Shown here in pieces: positions 28,392-36,804 of a stretch of DNA of 64,000 nt. The first letter of the stretch is position 1; each line of letters begins with the position of its first letter. Source of the stretch: Stigmatella erecta (lineage in GTDB: Bacteria > Myxococcota > Myxococcia > Myxococcales > Myxococcaceae); assembly GCF_900111745.1 (NCBI RefSeq), contig NZ_FOIJ01000009.1, forward strand, positions 310,001 to 374,000. The letters run 5' to 3'. Both the position numbers and the translations under genes were made by a program. The notes below the pieces were generated by a model. It was not told the DNA's origin and searched no databases. It saw only the letters and a program-made list of their open reading frames with translations.

Positions 28392-28670
28392 ATGAGGGTG
28401 GATATCTACTCGAAACCCGCTTGCTCGCTGTGCGATGCGGCCCTGGAAGTGGTGGAGCGGGTGCGTGCTCGCATCCCCTTCGAACTGAGGCTCATCAGCA
28501 TCCTGGAAGACCCGGCGCTGGTGGCCGCCTACCGCTACGACATCCCCGTGGTGTTCATCAACGGGCAGCCCGTCTTCAAGCACCGCGTGGAGGAGGCGGA
28601 GTTGGAGGCGTACCTGCTCCAGGTGCTGAATGGCACACAGGTTGCTCATTCCCCGGCACGGGATGAGTAA
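28392..28670 (+). CDS. Glutaredoxin-like (DUF836) protein
   Basis: A 92-residue thioredoxin-fold protein with a CxxC active site C11-S-L-C14, the cis-Pro strand IPVVFINGQPVF and a C-terminal helix (EAELEAYLLQVL), matching the glutaredoxin-like DUF836 family. It is likely a cytosolic thiol redox protein. It is divergent from the DUF4388 gene with only 20 bases between starts. A sigma-54-type promoter for the next gene lies inside its 3' end. Confidence 0.85.
   Translation: MRVDIYSKPACSLCDAALEVVERVRARIPFELRLISILEDPALVAAYRYDIPVVFINGQPVFKHRVEEAELEAYLLQVLNGTQVAHSPARDE
28631..28646 (+). promoter_or_regulatory. Consensus sigma-54 (-24/-12) promoter
   Basis: TGGCACACAGGTTGCT fits the RpoN consensus TGGCACRNNNNTTGCW at every fixed position, with GG and GC spaced as required. 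Transcription would start near 28657 and give a leader of about 140 bases before the degenerate GGDEF gene. The site lies in the last codons of the glutaredoxin-like gene. Confidence 0.75.
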
Positions 28671-28796
28671 CGAAGTACCCTTTTGCTGGAACTTCAAGGG
28701 GATGGACGGGGTGGGCGAGGGGGCAGGGCTGTAATTTGGTAGGGACGGCGGGGCAGTGAGGAAGAAAGTTCTGACTGAGGCAGGGAGGTCGGGGTC

Positions 28797-29750
28797 TTGT
28801 CGGTGACGCGAAAGCATCGTGGGAAGTCGGGACTTCAGCCGGCCGTGCTCCTGGTAGAGCCGCGGGCCGAGGAGCTGGAGAAGACCCGGGCCCTGCTCGG
28901 AGAGGCGGGTTTCCGGGTGGTGCCGCTGACGCGCTTCGAGGCCGTCGTTCCCATTTTCGAGGTCATCCGCCCCGATGCGGTGGTGCTCGCCGTGCACCCG
29001 CCGGACTTCGCGGCGGTGGCGGTGGTGCGCCGGCTGCGGCAGCTGGGGGAGGCCACCGTCCCCCTGTTCTACCTGATGGACCCGGACCAGCCCGAGGCGT
29101 GGCGGTTCTGCCTGGAGAAGGGCCTGGGCGTGGACATGGTGCCGCGCACCCTGTCGGGCAGCGAGCTGGCGCTCCGGCTGCAGTCGGTGCTGCGGCTGCG
29201 CGATGCGGTGCTGCGCGCCAAGGAGTCGGGAGAGACGGGGCAGGGCTCGGTGCTGCACGACGAGCTCACCGGCGTCTACAACAAGCAGTTCCTGCTGGCG
29301 CTGATCGGCCAGGAGGCGCGGCGCTCCGAGCGCTACGGGGGCCCCTTCTCGGTGATGGCGTGCGCGCCCCAGGGGTTCCGGGCGTTCTGCAAGCAGCACG
29401 GTGAGGCCATGGGGCAGCGGCTGTTGGTCTACACCGCGGTGGTGCTGGGGCAGACGGTGCGCGAGTCCGATGTGGTGGCGCGCGTGTCGGACGAGGAGTT
29501 CGCCCTGCTGCTGCCGGCCATGGAAGAGGACGCGCTGCCGGGGCTGCTCGCGCGCATCGCCACGCGGTTCGAGCTGGCGCGGTTTCAGGTGGAGGGCAAG
29601 CCGGTGAAGACTTCGTTGTTGCTGGGGGCCGTGAGCTTTCCGGACATGGTGGGGACGCCCGCGCAGCTGTTGAACGGGGCGATCCAGGAGATGAGGCGGT
29701 CGCGCGAGGTGCGCCGCTGGGATGTGGGGATGAGCCGGGTATCGGTTTAA
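28797..29750 (+). CDS. Pseudo-receiver/degenerate GGDEF protein
   Basis: Residues 15-135 of the 317 have the pattern of a response-regulator receiver, but the phospho-acceptor position is Ala (DAVVLAVHPP where D-x-x-x-x-D is expected) and the acidic pair after beta 1 is missing. Residues 155-310 follow the GGDEF fold (HDELTGVYNKQFLLALI, VSDEEFALLLPA). The active-site loop reads SDEEF instead of GG[DE]EF, so cyclase activity is unlikely. A binding or scaffold role is more likely. TTG 28797 is favoured by GGGAGG about 7 bases upstream. It is the first gene after the sigma-54 promoter and is followed by an NtrC-type gene. Confidence 0.82.
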   Translation: MSVTRKHRGKSGLQPAVLLVEPRAEELEKTRALLGEAGFRVVPLTRFEAVVPIFEVIRPDAVVLAVHPPDFAAVAVVRRLRQLGEATVPLFYLMDPDQPEAWRFCLEKGLGVDMVPRTLSGSELALRLQSVLRLRDAVLRAKESGETGQGSVLHDELTGVYNKQFLLALIGQEARRSERYGGPFSVMACAPQGFRAFCKQHGEAMGQRLLVYTAVVLGQTVRESDVVARVSDEEFALLLPAMEEDALPGLLARIATRFELARFQVEGKPVKTSLLLGAVSFPDMVGTPAQLLNGAIQEMRRSREVRRWDVGMSRVSV

Positions 29751-29828
29751 GGACTTTCGGTGTGAGGCGGGGGGCCCCTTCGGGGGTTGCGCTGACACTT
29801 TCTTTGTAAGGGCGAGGGGAGCCAGGGG

Positions 29829-31487
29829 ATGGATCGGATCGCGGTGCTGGTGGTGGATGACGAGGAGTCGGTGCGGACGTTCCTGGGAGAGCTGCTCGGG
29901 AACGCGGGGTACCAGGTGCGCTGTGCTTCCAGCGGGGCGCAGGCCCTGGAGATGCTGGAGGGTGGCTCGTTCGACGCGGTGCTGCTGGACGTGGTGATGC
30001 CGGAGATGAGCGGGCTGGAAGTGCTGCGGCGCTACCGGAGCGCGGGCGGCGGGGCGCCGGTCATCGTCCTGTCGGCCCTGTCGGGCGCGGACGACGCGGT
30101 GCGGGCGATGAAGCTGGGGGCCAGCGATTACCTGGCGAAGCCCTTTGGCAATGACGAGCTGGAGGACGTGCTGGCCCGGGCGCTCGGGACGCGGGCTCCG
30201 GCGCGGCAGGCCGTGGCGCCGACCCCGGCCCGGCCGGCCTCTCCGCAGCCGGAGGGCGCGGGCGAGGCGCGCGCCATCATCTCCACCTCGCCGGCCATGC
30301 GCCGCGCGCGGGCGCTCGTGGAGCGCATCGCCGACACGGACGTGCCGGTGCTGCTGCTGGGCGAGTCGGGCACGGGCAAGGAAGTGATTGCCCGGGAGAT
30401 CCACGCGCGCAGCCAGCGCCGCAACAAGCCCTTCATCAAGGTGAACTGCGCGGCGCTGCCCGGCGAGCTGCTGGAGAGCGAGCTGTTCGGCCACGAGCGC
30501 GGCGCCTTCACCGGCGCGACGGCGGAGAAGCCGGGCAAGTTCGAGCTGGCGGACCAGGGCACCATCTTCCTGGACGAGATTGGCGAGATGGCCATCCGGC
30601 TCCAGGCCAAGCTGCTCCAGGTGCTGCAGGACGAGGAGTTCTTCCGCGTGGGCGGCAAGAAGAGCGTCCGCGTGGACAGCCGCGTGGTGGTGGCCACCAA
30701 CCGCGATCTCGAGAAGGAGATCGCGCTGGGCAACTTCCGCGAGGACCTCTACTACCGCCTCAACGTGGTGGCCATCCGCCTGCCCGCCCTGCGCGAGCGC
30801 ATGGAGGACGTGGTGCCGCTGACGGACCACTTCCTCAAGAAGTACGGGCGCAACTACATCCAGGGCGTCTCGGAGCTGCCCTCGGAGGTGCTGCGCGCCT
30901 TCACCGAGTACGAGTGGCCGGGCAACGTGCGCGAGCTGGAGAACATGGTGCGCCGCCTGTGCGTGCTGAAGGATCCGACGCTGGTGCTGGACGAGCTGCG
31001 CCAGGGCCGGACCCCCGCGAGCGCTCCGTCCCTGCCCACCTCCTACGCGGGCGATGACGGCGCAACGCCGGTGCGTGCGTTCGAGCCGGAGCCCGAGCCC
31101 GTGGTGGTGCGCGCGGCGGCCCCCGTGGCCCCCACGCAGGTGCTGGAGATGCCCTCGCGCGGCGGCACCTCCGCCCCGCCCAGCCCGGCGCAGGGGCTCT
31201 CGGAGCTCTTCGCGAGCCCCACCCCGCAGCCGCGCTACGCCAACCCGTTCGACATGCCGCAGCCGCCTCCGCCCCCGCTCACCATGCCCGTGGCCGAGAT
31301 GTCGCTGAAGGACATTGGCAAGCGGGCGGCGATGCTGGCCGAGCGCGAGGCCATCCTCTCCATGCTCCAGCGCACCGCCTGGAACAAGCGCAAGGCGGCC
31401 GGCAAGCTGCGCATCAGCTACAAGGCGCTGCTCTACAAGATCAAGGAGTGCGGCATCGTGGACCCGCGCGCCAGCGCGGAGTTCTGA
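29829..31487 (+). CDS. NtrC-family sigma-54-dependent response regulator
   Basis: A three-domain activator of 552 residues. The receiver (1-120) has acidic D10/D11, phospho-acceptor D54 and K104. The AAA+ domain has Walker A GESGTGKE (178-185), the sigma-54-contacting GAFTGA loop (225-230) and Walker B FLDEIG (247-252). A Fis-type helix-turn-helix lies at about 492-540. The domains are intact, so it should activate RpoN promoters after phosphorylation; no kinase is adjacent. A Pro/Ala-rich linker of about 100 residues between AAA+ and HTH is longer than usual. The gene may be autoregulated from the upstream RpoN site. Confidence 0.93.
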   Translation: MDRIAVLVVDDEESVRTFLGELLGNAGYQVRCASSGAQALEMLEGGSFDAVLLDVVMPEMSGLEVLRRYRSAGGGAPVIVLSALSGADDAVRAMKLGASDYLAKPFGNDELEDVLARALGTRAPARQAVAPTPARPASPQPEGAGEARAIISTSPAMRRARALVERIADTDVPVLLLGESGTGKEVIAREIHARSQRRNKPFIKVNCAALPGELLESELFGHERGAFTGATAEKPGKFELADQGTIFLDEIGEMAIRLQAKLLQVLQDEEFFRVGGKKSVRVDSRVVVATNRDLEKEIALGNFREDLYYRLNVVAIRLPALRERMEDVVPLTDHFLKKYGRNYIQGVSELPSEVLRAFTEYEWPGNVRELENMVRRLCVLKDPTLVLDELRQGRTPASAPSLPTSYAGDDGATPVRAFEPEPEPVVVRAAAPVAPTQVLEMPSRGGTSAPPSPAQGLSELFASPTPQPRYANPFDMPQPPPPPLTMPVAEMSLKDIGKRAAMLAEREAILSMLQRTAWNKRKAAGKLRISYKALLYKIKECGIVDPRASAEF

Positions 31488-31660
31488 GCCCCGCTGAGCC
31501 CAGGTAATGGATGACCGGAAGCCGGGGGCAGGGCACTGCTCCCGGCTTCTTCCGTTGCGGGCTTGCCGCAGCGCGGCAGGGGGCGGCTGTCCGGTGGCGG
31601 GCATCCCGGGGGGCCCGGGGACGGCTTGCGCGCGGGGAGGCGGCCCGGTATCGACGGGGC

Positions 31661-32485
31661 ATGGCTTCGCCCCTCGTTCTGCTGGGTTCTGGCTACACGC
31701 TCACACGGCTCGCCCAGGGGTGCCCGGGGCGGGCGCTGATCGCCGCCACGCGGGACCCCGGGCGCCGGGCGGGGCTGGAGCGCCTGGGGGCCCGGGTCTG
31801 CTCCGTGGAGGAGGCGCTGGAGCACGTGGAGGGGGCCCAGGTGGTCAGCTCCATTCCGCCCGAGGCGGGGCTCGATGGCCGGCTGGCCGAGGTGCTGGGC
31901 CGGCACCGCCCGTCCCGGTGGGTGTACCTGTCCTCGACAGGCGTCTACAGCGGCACGCGCGGCGCCGTGGACGAGGCCACCCCCGTCAGCCCGTCCACCC
32001 CCGCCGCCCAGGGGCGCCTCTCGGCGGAGGCGCTGTTCCGCCCGCTGGGGGCCAGCGTGCTGCGCATCGCCGGGATTTACGGCCCGGGCCGGGGCATGCA
32101 CACGCGGCTGCTGGCGGGAACGCACCGCCTGCCCGAGGGCGGCGGAGGCCGGCTCTCCCGCGTCCACGTGGAGGACCTGGTGGAGGCCATCCGCGTGGTG
32201 CTGGAGCGCGGGGAGCCCGGAGGGCTCTACTGCGTCGCCGATGATCGCGCCGCGACGCAAGGGGAGACGGCCGCGTGGCTCTGCGAGCGGCTGGCGCTGC
32301 CGGTGCCGCCCACGGTGCCGCTGGAGAGCCTGCATGAAACCCTTCGCGGGGACCGGGCCGTGAGCAACGCCCGGCTCAAGGCCCTGGGCTGGAAGCCCCG
32401 GTATCCGGATTTCACCACCGGTTTCGCGGCGGTGCTCGCGGCGGAGGGGCTCGCAGGGGCCCGGCCCCCGGGCGCCATGTCCTAG
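31661..32485 (+). CDS. NAD(P)-dependent SDR/epimerase-like protein
   Basis: Extended-SDR type Rossmann protein, 274 residues from ATG 31661. The earlier in-frame start is rejected because it adds a basic low-complexity leader. The dinucleotide loop is LVLLGSGYTLTRL, later RWVYLSSTGVYSG carries the YxxxK-type strand and Ser, and RIAGIYGPGRGMHTRLL matches the conserved IYGPGR segment. It resembles the YeeZ-like family. The substrate is unknown. GC-rich sequence gives many overlapping shadow frames here. Confidence 0.75.
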   Translation: MASPLVLLGSGYTLTRLAQGCPGRALIAATRDPGRRAGLERLGARVCSVEEALEHVEGAQVVSSIPPEAGLDGRLAEVLGRHRPSRWVYLSSTGVYSGTRGAVDEATPVSPSTPAAQGRLSAEALFRPLGASVLRIAGIYGPGRGMHTRLLAGTHRLPEGGGGRLSRVHVEDLVEAIRVVLERGEPGGLYCVADDRAATQGETAAWLCERLALPVPPTVPLESLHETLRGDRAVSNARLKALGWKPRYPDFTTGFAAVLAAEGLAGARPPGAMS

Positions 32486-32606
32486 CGTATTAGCGCGTCT
32501 TCCAGGCCGCAGGGGGGGTGTTCGTAAAGCTGTCTTTTCAGCCCGGCGGGTGCCTGTCACGCTACATGAGAACAGCGTGAAGAACCGGCCGAAGGGTGCG
32601 ACTCCG

Positions 32607-33185
32607 ATGAGAGGACCAGGGCTGTCTCACAGGTTGTTGGCGACATTCAACGAGGGGGTCACCCGCTCGATGGCGGGAGATCACCAAGCCGCGCTCCAGT
32701 CCTTCGACAAAGTGCTGGCCGAAGACCCGAAACATTCCCCGGCCCTGAGCGCCAAGGGCTTCTCGCTGGCCCGGCTGGGGCGGGCGCAGGAGGCGCTGCC
32801 GTGTTTCGAGCGCGCCATCGAGCTGGATCCCTCCAGCCCCGACAATTACCGCAACGCGGCCCTCTGCCAGCTGGAGCTGGACGAGCCCGAGTCCGCGTCC
32901 ACGCTCCTGGAGCGGGCCTTCCAGCTCAACCCGGAGACCCACTACCGGGAGGCCGCCGCGGTGGAGGTCTTCCATCTGGGCCAGGGGCTGCTGAGCCGCG
33001 GGGGCCGGCGCCCGGACAAGGCGCGTTACCGCCACGCCCGCCATGCCTTCGAGCTGGCCATCCAGTACCACCCCTCGTTCATCGACGCGGCGAGGGCGCT
33101 GGCGGACGTCTGGTCGCACCTGGGTGATGCAGAGAAGAGCCAGCACTACCTCCTGCTGGCCGCCCGCTTGAGGCCCGTGGGCTAA
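32607..33185 (+). CDS. TPR-repeat protein
   Basis: A 192-residue protein of tandem tetratricopeptide repeats. The pattern of about 34 residues shows in the segments DHQAALQSFDKVLAEDPKH, AQEALPCFERAIELDPSS and PESASTLLERAFQLNPE, with one less regular repeat at the C-terminus. It likely mediates protein contacts. The ATG at 32607 is preceded by GAAGGG; a GTG at 32550 would extend it by 19 residues. No signal peptide. The next gene starts 41 bases later. Confidence 0.8.
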   Translation: MRGPGLSHRLLATFNEGVTRSMAGDHQAALQSFDKVLAEDPKHSPALSAKGFSLARLGRAQEALPCFERAIELDPSSPDNYRNAALCQLELDEPESASTLLERAFQLNPETHYREAAAVEVFHLGQGLLSRGGRRPDKARYRHARHAFELAIQYHPSFIDAARALADVWSHLGDAEKSQHYLLLAARLRPVG

Positions 33186-33225
33186 ACGCCCGGGCGGGGG
33201 ATGTTGGGGGGGGACGGAGGATAAA

Positions 33226-34350
33226 ATGATCGTGATGCTCGAGCCGGACTCGCCCGAGTCCACCGTGTCCGCGGTGCTTCAGGTGGCCGCGCAGTACAAG
33301 GGGCTCAGCCCCCGGACGCACGTCATCGAGGGGGCCGAATACACCGTCACGGAGATCTACCTGCTGGGCCCCACGGCCCAGGTGCCCGCGGAGCCCTTCG
33401 AGCAGATTCCCGGCGTGCGCCAGGTGGTGCGCGTCTCCGAGAAGTACCGGGTCATCGGGCGCCACGGGGGCAAGCGGGAGACGGTGGGGTTCGAGTACAA
33501 CGGCGTCACCTTCGATGAGCGCAGCGTGCACCTGTTCGCGGGCCTGTGCGCGGTGGACACGCACGAGAGCGTGGACGCGATGATGGCGGCGCTGGCCCGC
33601 TGTGGCATCCGCACCACGCGGATGGGGGCCTACAAGCCGCGCACCAGCCCCTACGAGTTCCAGGGCCTGGGCGCCGCGTGCCTGCCGTGGGTGTTCGAGC
33701 TGGCCGGCAAGCACGGCATCCAGGTCGTGGCGATGGAGGTGACGAACCCGCGCCACATCGACGAGATCCGCTCCGCGCTGGAGGCCTCGGGCAACGCCAC
33801 GGGGGTGATGCTCCAGGTGGGCACGCGCAACGCGCAGAACTTCGAGCTGCTCAAGCAGCTGGGCCAGCAACGGGTGTTCCCCGTGCTCTTCAAGCGCGGC
33901 ATGGGCATCACCCTGGAGGAGTCGCTCAACGCGTGCGAGTACGTGGCGAGCGAGGGCAACCCAAAGATTGTCTTTTGCTTGCGCGGGGTGAAGAGCCACC
34001 TGGGAGACCCGCACCGGAACATGGTGGACTTTGCCCACGTGCCCGTGGTGCGAAGGCTCACCCGGTTGCCGGTGTGCGTGGACCCCTCGCATGCCGTGGG
34101 CCGCTCGGACGCGGGGCCGGACGGTATGCCGGACATCTTCCACTGCATCGGCCAGGGGCTGATCGCCGGTGCCTCCATGGTGCTGGTCGACTTCCACCCG
34201 CATCCGGAGTTGGCGCTGTGCGACGGCCCTCAGGCGCTCCGGCTGGAGCAGCTCGCGGCGCTCCAGCGCTACGCGCAGATTGTCCGGGAGGCGTACGAGC
34301 AGGCCGTGCGCAACGGCCCGGGGCTGAGCGCTCAGGCCGAGACGCGGTAG
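33226..34350 (+). CDS. DAHP synthase-like protein (divergent)
   Basis: Looks like a 3-deoxy-7-phosphoheptulonate synthase (first shikimate step), 374 residues, with an N-terminal ACT-like regulatory part (1-80). Conserved sites include YKPRTSP (K137, R139), GTRNAQNFELLK (R201), VLFKRGM (K223), CLRG (R253), DPSHA (H289) and the final LCDG (D333). Three differences from the usual family stand out: GLC for GPC at the Cys108 metal ligand, CLRG for CERG, and VDFHPHPE where an EVHP-type Glu ligand is expected (D322). It may be a catalytically altered paralogue. Its 3' end overlaps the convergent prephenate dehydratase by 19 bases. Confidence 0.8.
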   Translation: MIVMLEPDSPESTVSAVLQVAAQYKGLSPRTHVIEGAEYTVTEIYLLGPTAQVPAEPFEQIPGVRQVVRVSEKYRVIGRHGGKRETVGFEYNGVTFDERSVHLFAGLCAVDTHESVDAMMAALARCGIRTTRMGAYKPRTSPYEFQGLGAACLPWVFELAGKHGIQVVAMEVTNPRHIDEIRSALEASGNATGVMLQVGTRNAQNFELLKQLGQQRVFPVLFKRGMGITLEESLNACEYVASEGNPKIVFCLRGVKSHLGDPHRNMVDFAHVPVVRRLTRLPVCVDPSHAVGRSDAGPDGMPDIFHCIGQGLIAGASMVLVDFHPHPELALCDGPQALRLEQLAALQRYAQIVREAYEQAVRNGPGLSAQAETR

Positions 34351-35150
34351 CTGCCCAGGACGCGGAACGACTGGCACAGGCGCGCGGCCTCGTCGAGCGC
34401 CGTGGCCAGCCCGGGCTCCTCCTGGGCGCCCTCCAGGTCGAGGCAGAAGACGTACTCCCAGGGCCGCCGCCGGGGGCGGGACTCCATCCGCAGGATGCTC
34501 ACCCCCCGCGTGGCGAACACCCCCAGCACCCGGTGGAGCGTGCCCGGGTGGTTCTCCAGGGTGAACGCCACCGCCGTCTTGCTCCGGGGGCCGGGCCGCG
34601 GGGGAACGGCCCCCATTGCGACGAAGCGGGTGTGGTTGCCCGGGGCGTCCTCGATGCCCTCCAGCAGCACCTCCAGGCCGTAGAGCTCCGCGGCGGCCCG
34701 GCTGGCGATGGCGGCGGTGCGCGGGGGAGCCCGCTCCGCGACGCGCCGGGCGCTGCCCGCGGTGTCGGCCTCCGCCACCGGGGTGATGCCGCGCTGGCGC
34801 AGGAAGGTGGCGCACTGGGCCAGGGCCTGGGGGTGGGAGAGGGCGCGCTCCAGCCCCTCCAGCGCCGTGCCCGGAGGCGCGAGCAGGCAGTGCCGGATGG
34901 GCAGCGCGAGCTCGCCGGTGATGGACAGGGCGAATTCCAGCAGCAGGTCCACGTTCTCGGTGACGGAGCCCGCGAGCACGTTCTCCACCGGCACCACGCC
35001 TCCGTCCACCTGGCCCGCGGTGACGGCCTCGAAGACGGCGCGGAACGAGGACACGGGCACCGCCTCCACGCCTGGGCCGAAGAGCGCACGCGTGGCCTGT
35101 TCGCCATAGGCGCCGCGCTCTCCCTGGAAGGCGATCCGCGGCTCACTCAT
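34332..35150 (-). CDS. Prephenate dehydratase with ACT domain, second copy
   Basis: Converts prephenate to phenylpyruvate. The 272-residue protein starts at ATG 35150 (MSEPRIAFQGERGAYGEQA). The dehydratase part has VDGGVVPVENVLAGSV and the catalytic-Thr motif GNHTRFVAMG. The ACT domain carries HPGTLHRVLGVFATRG and MESRP, the phenylalanine-binding motif. It has no chorismate mutase part. Its start overlaps the stop of the upstream pheA by 8 bases (ATGAGTGA), so they are translated together. Confidence 0.88.
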   Translation of the reverse strand: MSEPRIAFQGERGAYGEQATRALFGPGVEAVPVSSFRAVFEAVTAGQVDGGVVPVENVLAGSVTENVDLLLEFALSITGELALPIRHCLLAPPGTALEGLERALSHPQALAQCATFLRQRGITPVAEADTAGSARRVAERAPPRTAAIASRAAAELYGLEVLLEGIEDAPGNHTRFVAMGAVPPRPGPRSKTAVAFTLENHPGTLHRVLGVFATRGVSILRMESRPRRRPWEYVFCLDLEGAQEEPGLATALDEAARLCQSFRVLGSYRVSA

Positions 35151-36294
35151 GAAGGCCTTCCACCCGGGGGTAGGTGCCCAGCAGCCGCATCGACGAGGTG
35201 AGGGGCTGGAGATCCTGCAGCGCCGCGACGAGGGGCGCATCCGCTGCGTGCCCCTCCAGGTCCAGGTAGAAGCGGTAGCGCCAGGGCTGGCCCGGGATGG
35301 GGCGGGACTCCAGCTTGGCCAGGTTCACCCCCCGCTGGGACAGCGCCGTCAGGACCTGGCCCAGCGTTCCGGGCTTGTGCTCCAGCACCACCATCAGGGA
35401 CGTCTTGCAGTGCGCGTCCGCGGGAATGGGCGCCGCCTCGCGGCTCACCTCCACGAAGCGCGTGTAGTTGCCCGAGGAGGGCTGGATGTCCCGCACCAGC
35501 ACCTCCAGGCCGAAGCGCTGGGCGGCGCTCTCGCTGGCGATGGCCGCCACGGTCGGATCATTGCGCTCGCGCACCTTCAGGGCCGCGGCGCTGGTGTCGT
35601 ACTCGGGCAGGGCCCGGATCCACGGCACCTTGCGCAGGAAGGCCTCGCACTGCGAGATGGCCTGGGGGTGGGAGAGCACCGTGCGGACTTCCTCCAGCCG
35701 GCTGCCGGGCAGCCCCAGCAGGCGGTGATCCACCTGGCTCACCAGCTCGCCGATGATGACCGCGCCGCCCTCGGCCAGCAGATCATACGTCTCGTTCATG
35801 CTGCCGGCGGAGGTGTTCTCGATGGGCAACAGCGCGAGGTCCAGCGCTCCCCGGCGCAGCGCCTCCAGCACCTCGCGGCCCGTCTCCAGGCCCGTGAGCA
35901 GGACGCCGCCGCTGCGGCCCTTGTAGCGCTGGCGCGCGGCCAGGTGGCTGTAGGAGCCCTCGATGCCGGGATAGCCCACGCGCAGCGGCGTGGTGTCCAG
36001 CCGCTGGATGAGCGCCTGCTGCCGGGCCACCGACATGTCCATGATGATGCGGTAGATGCGCTCGATTTCGTGCGGGTCCAGCCCGTGCGCCGTGGCCACC
36101 TCGCGCACCCGGTGCAGCACCAGATCTTCGCGGGGCGGATCCCGGAGCGGCGAGGCATCGGCTACCTTCGTCCGGGCGATGTCGTCCGCCAGGTTCATGC
36201 GCCTGCGCAGGGCGTCCATGATTTCCGTGTCGATGCGCTCGATGTCGGTGCGGAGGCGGGCGATGTCCGGAAGATCTGCCATATGCCAAGACAT
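35143..36294 (-). CDS. pheA: P-protein: chorismate mutase/prephenate dehydratase
   Basis: Bifunctional phenylalanine-biosynthesis enzyme, 383 residues. Residues 5-95 are an AroQ-type chorismate mutase (RTDIERIDTEIMDALRRRMNLADDI, with the second helix of IYRIIMDMSV). The dehydratase follows, with YKGRSGGVLLTGLETGREV, LALLPIENTSAGS and GNYTRFVEV, then an ACT domain with KPGTLGQVLTALSQRG and LESRP. The start is ATG 36294, overlapping the EVE-protein stop (TAATG); an internal ATG at 36282 is possible. It is the central gene of a three-gene minus-strand operon. Confidence 0.9.
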   Translation of the reverse strand: MSWHMADLPDIARLRTDIERIDTEIMDALRRRMNLADDIARTKVADASPLRDPPREDLVLHRVREVATAHGLDPHEIERIYRIIMDMSVARQQALIQRLDTTPLRVGYPGIEGSYSHLAARQRYKGRSGGVLLTGLETGREVLEALRRGALDLALLPIENTSAGSMNETYDLLAEGGAVIIGELVSQVDHRLLGLPGSRLEEVRTVLSHPQAISQCEAFLRKVPWIRALPEYDTSAAALKVRERNDPTVAAIASESAAQRFGLEVLVRDIQPSSGNYTRFVEVSREAAPIPADAHCKTSLMVVLEHKPGTLGQVLTALSQRGVNLAKLESRPIPGQPWRYRFYLDLEGHAADAPLVAALQDLQPLTSSMRLLGTYPRVEGLHE

Positions 36295-36737
36295 TAACCG
36301 GGTTGGGCCGCCTTCGGGAGCGTTGTCCCGCCCAATTTCAGAATGAGTTTGAAGTGCGCCGCGGTGATGGGCGTCACGCTGAGCCGGCTCCGGGTGATGA
36401 GAGGAAAGTCTTTCAAGGCGGCCGTCTTCTTGACGGTGGCCAGCGTCACGGGAGCCTGGAAGGCCACCACCGGGCCCACCCTCACCGAGGCCCAGTCCTC
36501 GCCGGGGGCCGTGGAGTCCGGGCCCGCCGCGGTGAGCACCCGCGCCACGGCCACCACGGCCTTGTCCTCGTTCGAGTGGTAGTAGAGGCACAGGTCCCCG
36601 GGCCGCATGGCCCGGAGGTTGTTGCGCGCCTCGAAGTTGCGTATCCCGGTCCACTCCGTCTCGCCGTCCTTTTCGAGCTGCGCGTACGCGTAGACGGATG
36701 GCTCGCTCTTGATCAACCAATGCTGGGTCTTCGCCAT
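36294..36737 (-). CDS. EVE-domain protein
   Basis: EVE (thymocyte nuclear protein 1-like) domain, 147 residues, a PUA-like fold that recognises modified bases. The sequence has WLIKSEPSVYAYAQL, ETEWTGIRNFEARNNLRAM, GDLCLYYHSNEDKAVVAVARV and a final KDFPLITRSRLSVTPI, all family signatures. EVE genes commonly sit near core metabolic genes. The stop overlaps the pheA start. It begins 68 bases before the end of the glycogen debranching gene on the same strand. Confidence 0.88.
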   Translation of the reverse strand: MAKTQHWLIKSEPSVYAYAQLEKDGETEWTGIRNFEARNNLRAMRPGDLCLYYHSNEDKAVVAVARVLTAAGPDSTAPGEDWASVRVGPVVAFQAPVTLATVKKTAALKDFPLITRSRLSVTPITAAHFKLILKLGGTTLPKAAQPG

Positions 36738-36804
36738 GGCGGCGCACTCTACCCAGACGGTAGGCGGAGGCGAGGCCTTCCTGCCGGGGCCTCGCCCCGG
36801 CGCC

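Noticed and set aside
28371-31604. Very long minus-strand open frame (over 1000 codons)
   Set aside because: It is opposite the glutaredoxin, GGDEF-like and NtrC genes, which have clear family motifs. The long frame is a by-product of high GC3.
31511-31660. N-terminal extension of the SDR-like gene
   Set aside because: Arg/Gly/Ala-rich leader unlike any SDR; the ATG at 31661 gives a normal Rossmann start.
36295-36747. N-terminal extension of pheA upstream of ATG 36294
   Set aside because: This part of the frame is only the shadow of the EVE-protein gene; the chorismate mutase domain starts after 36294.
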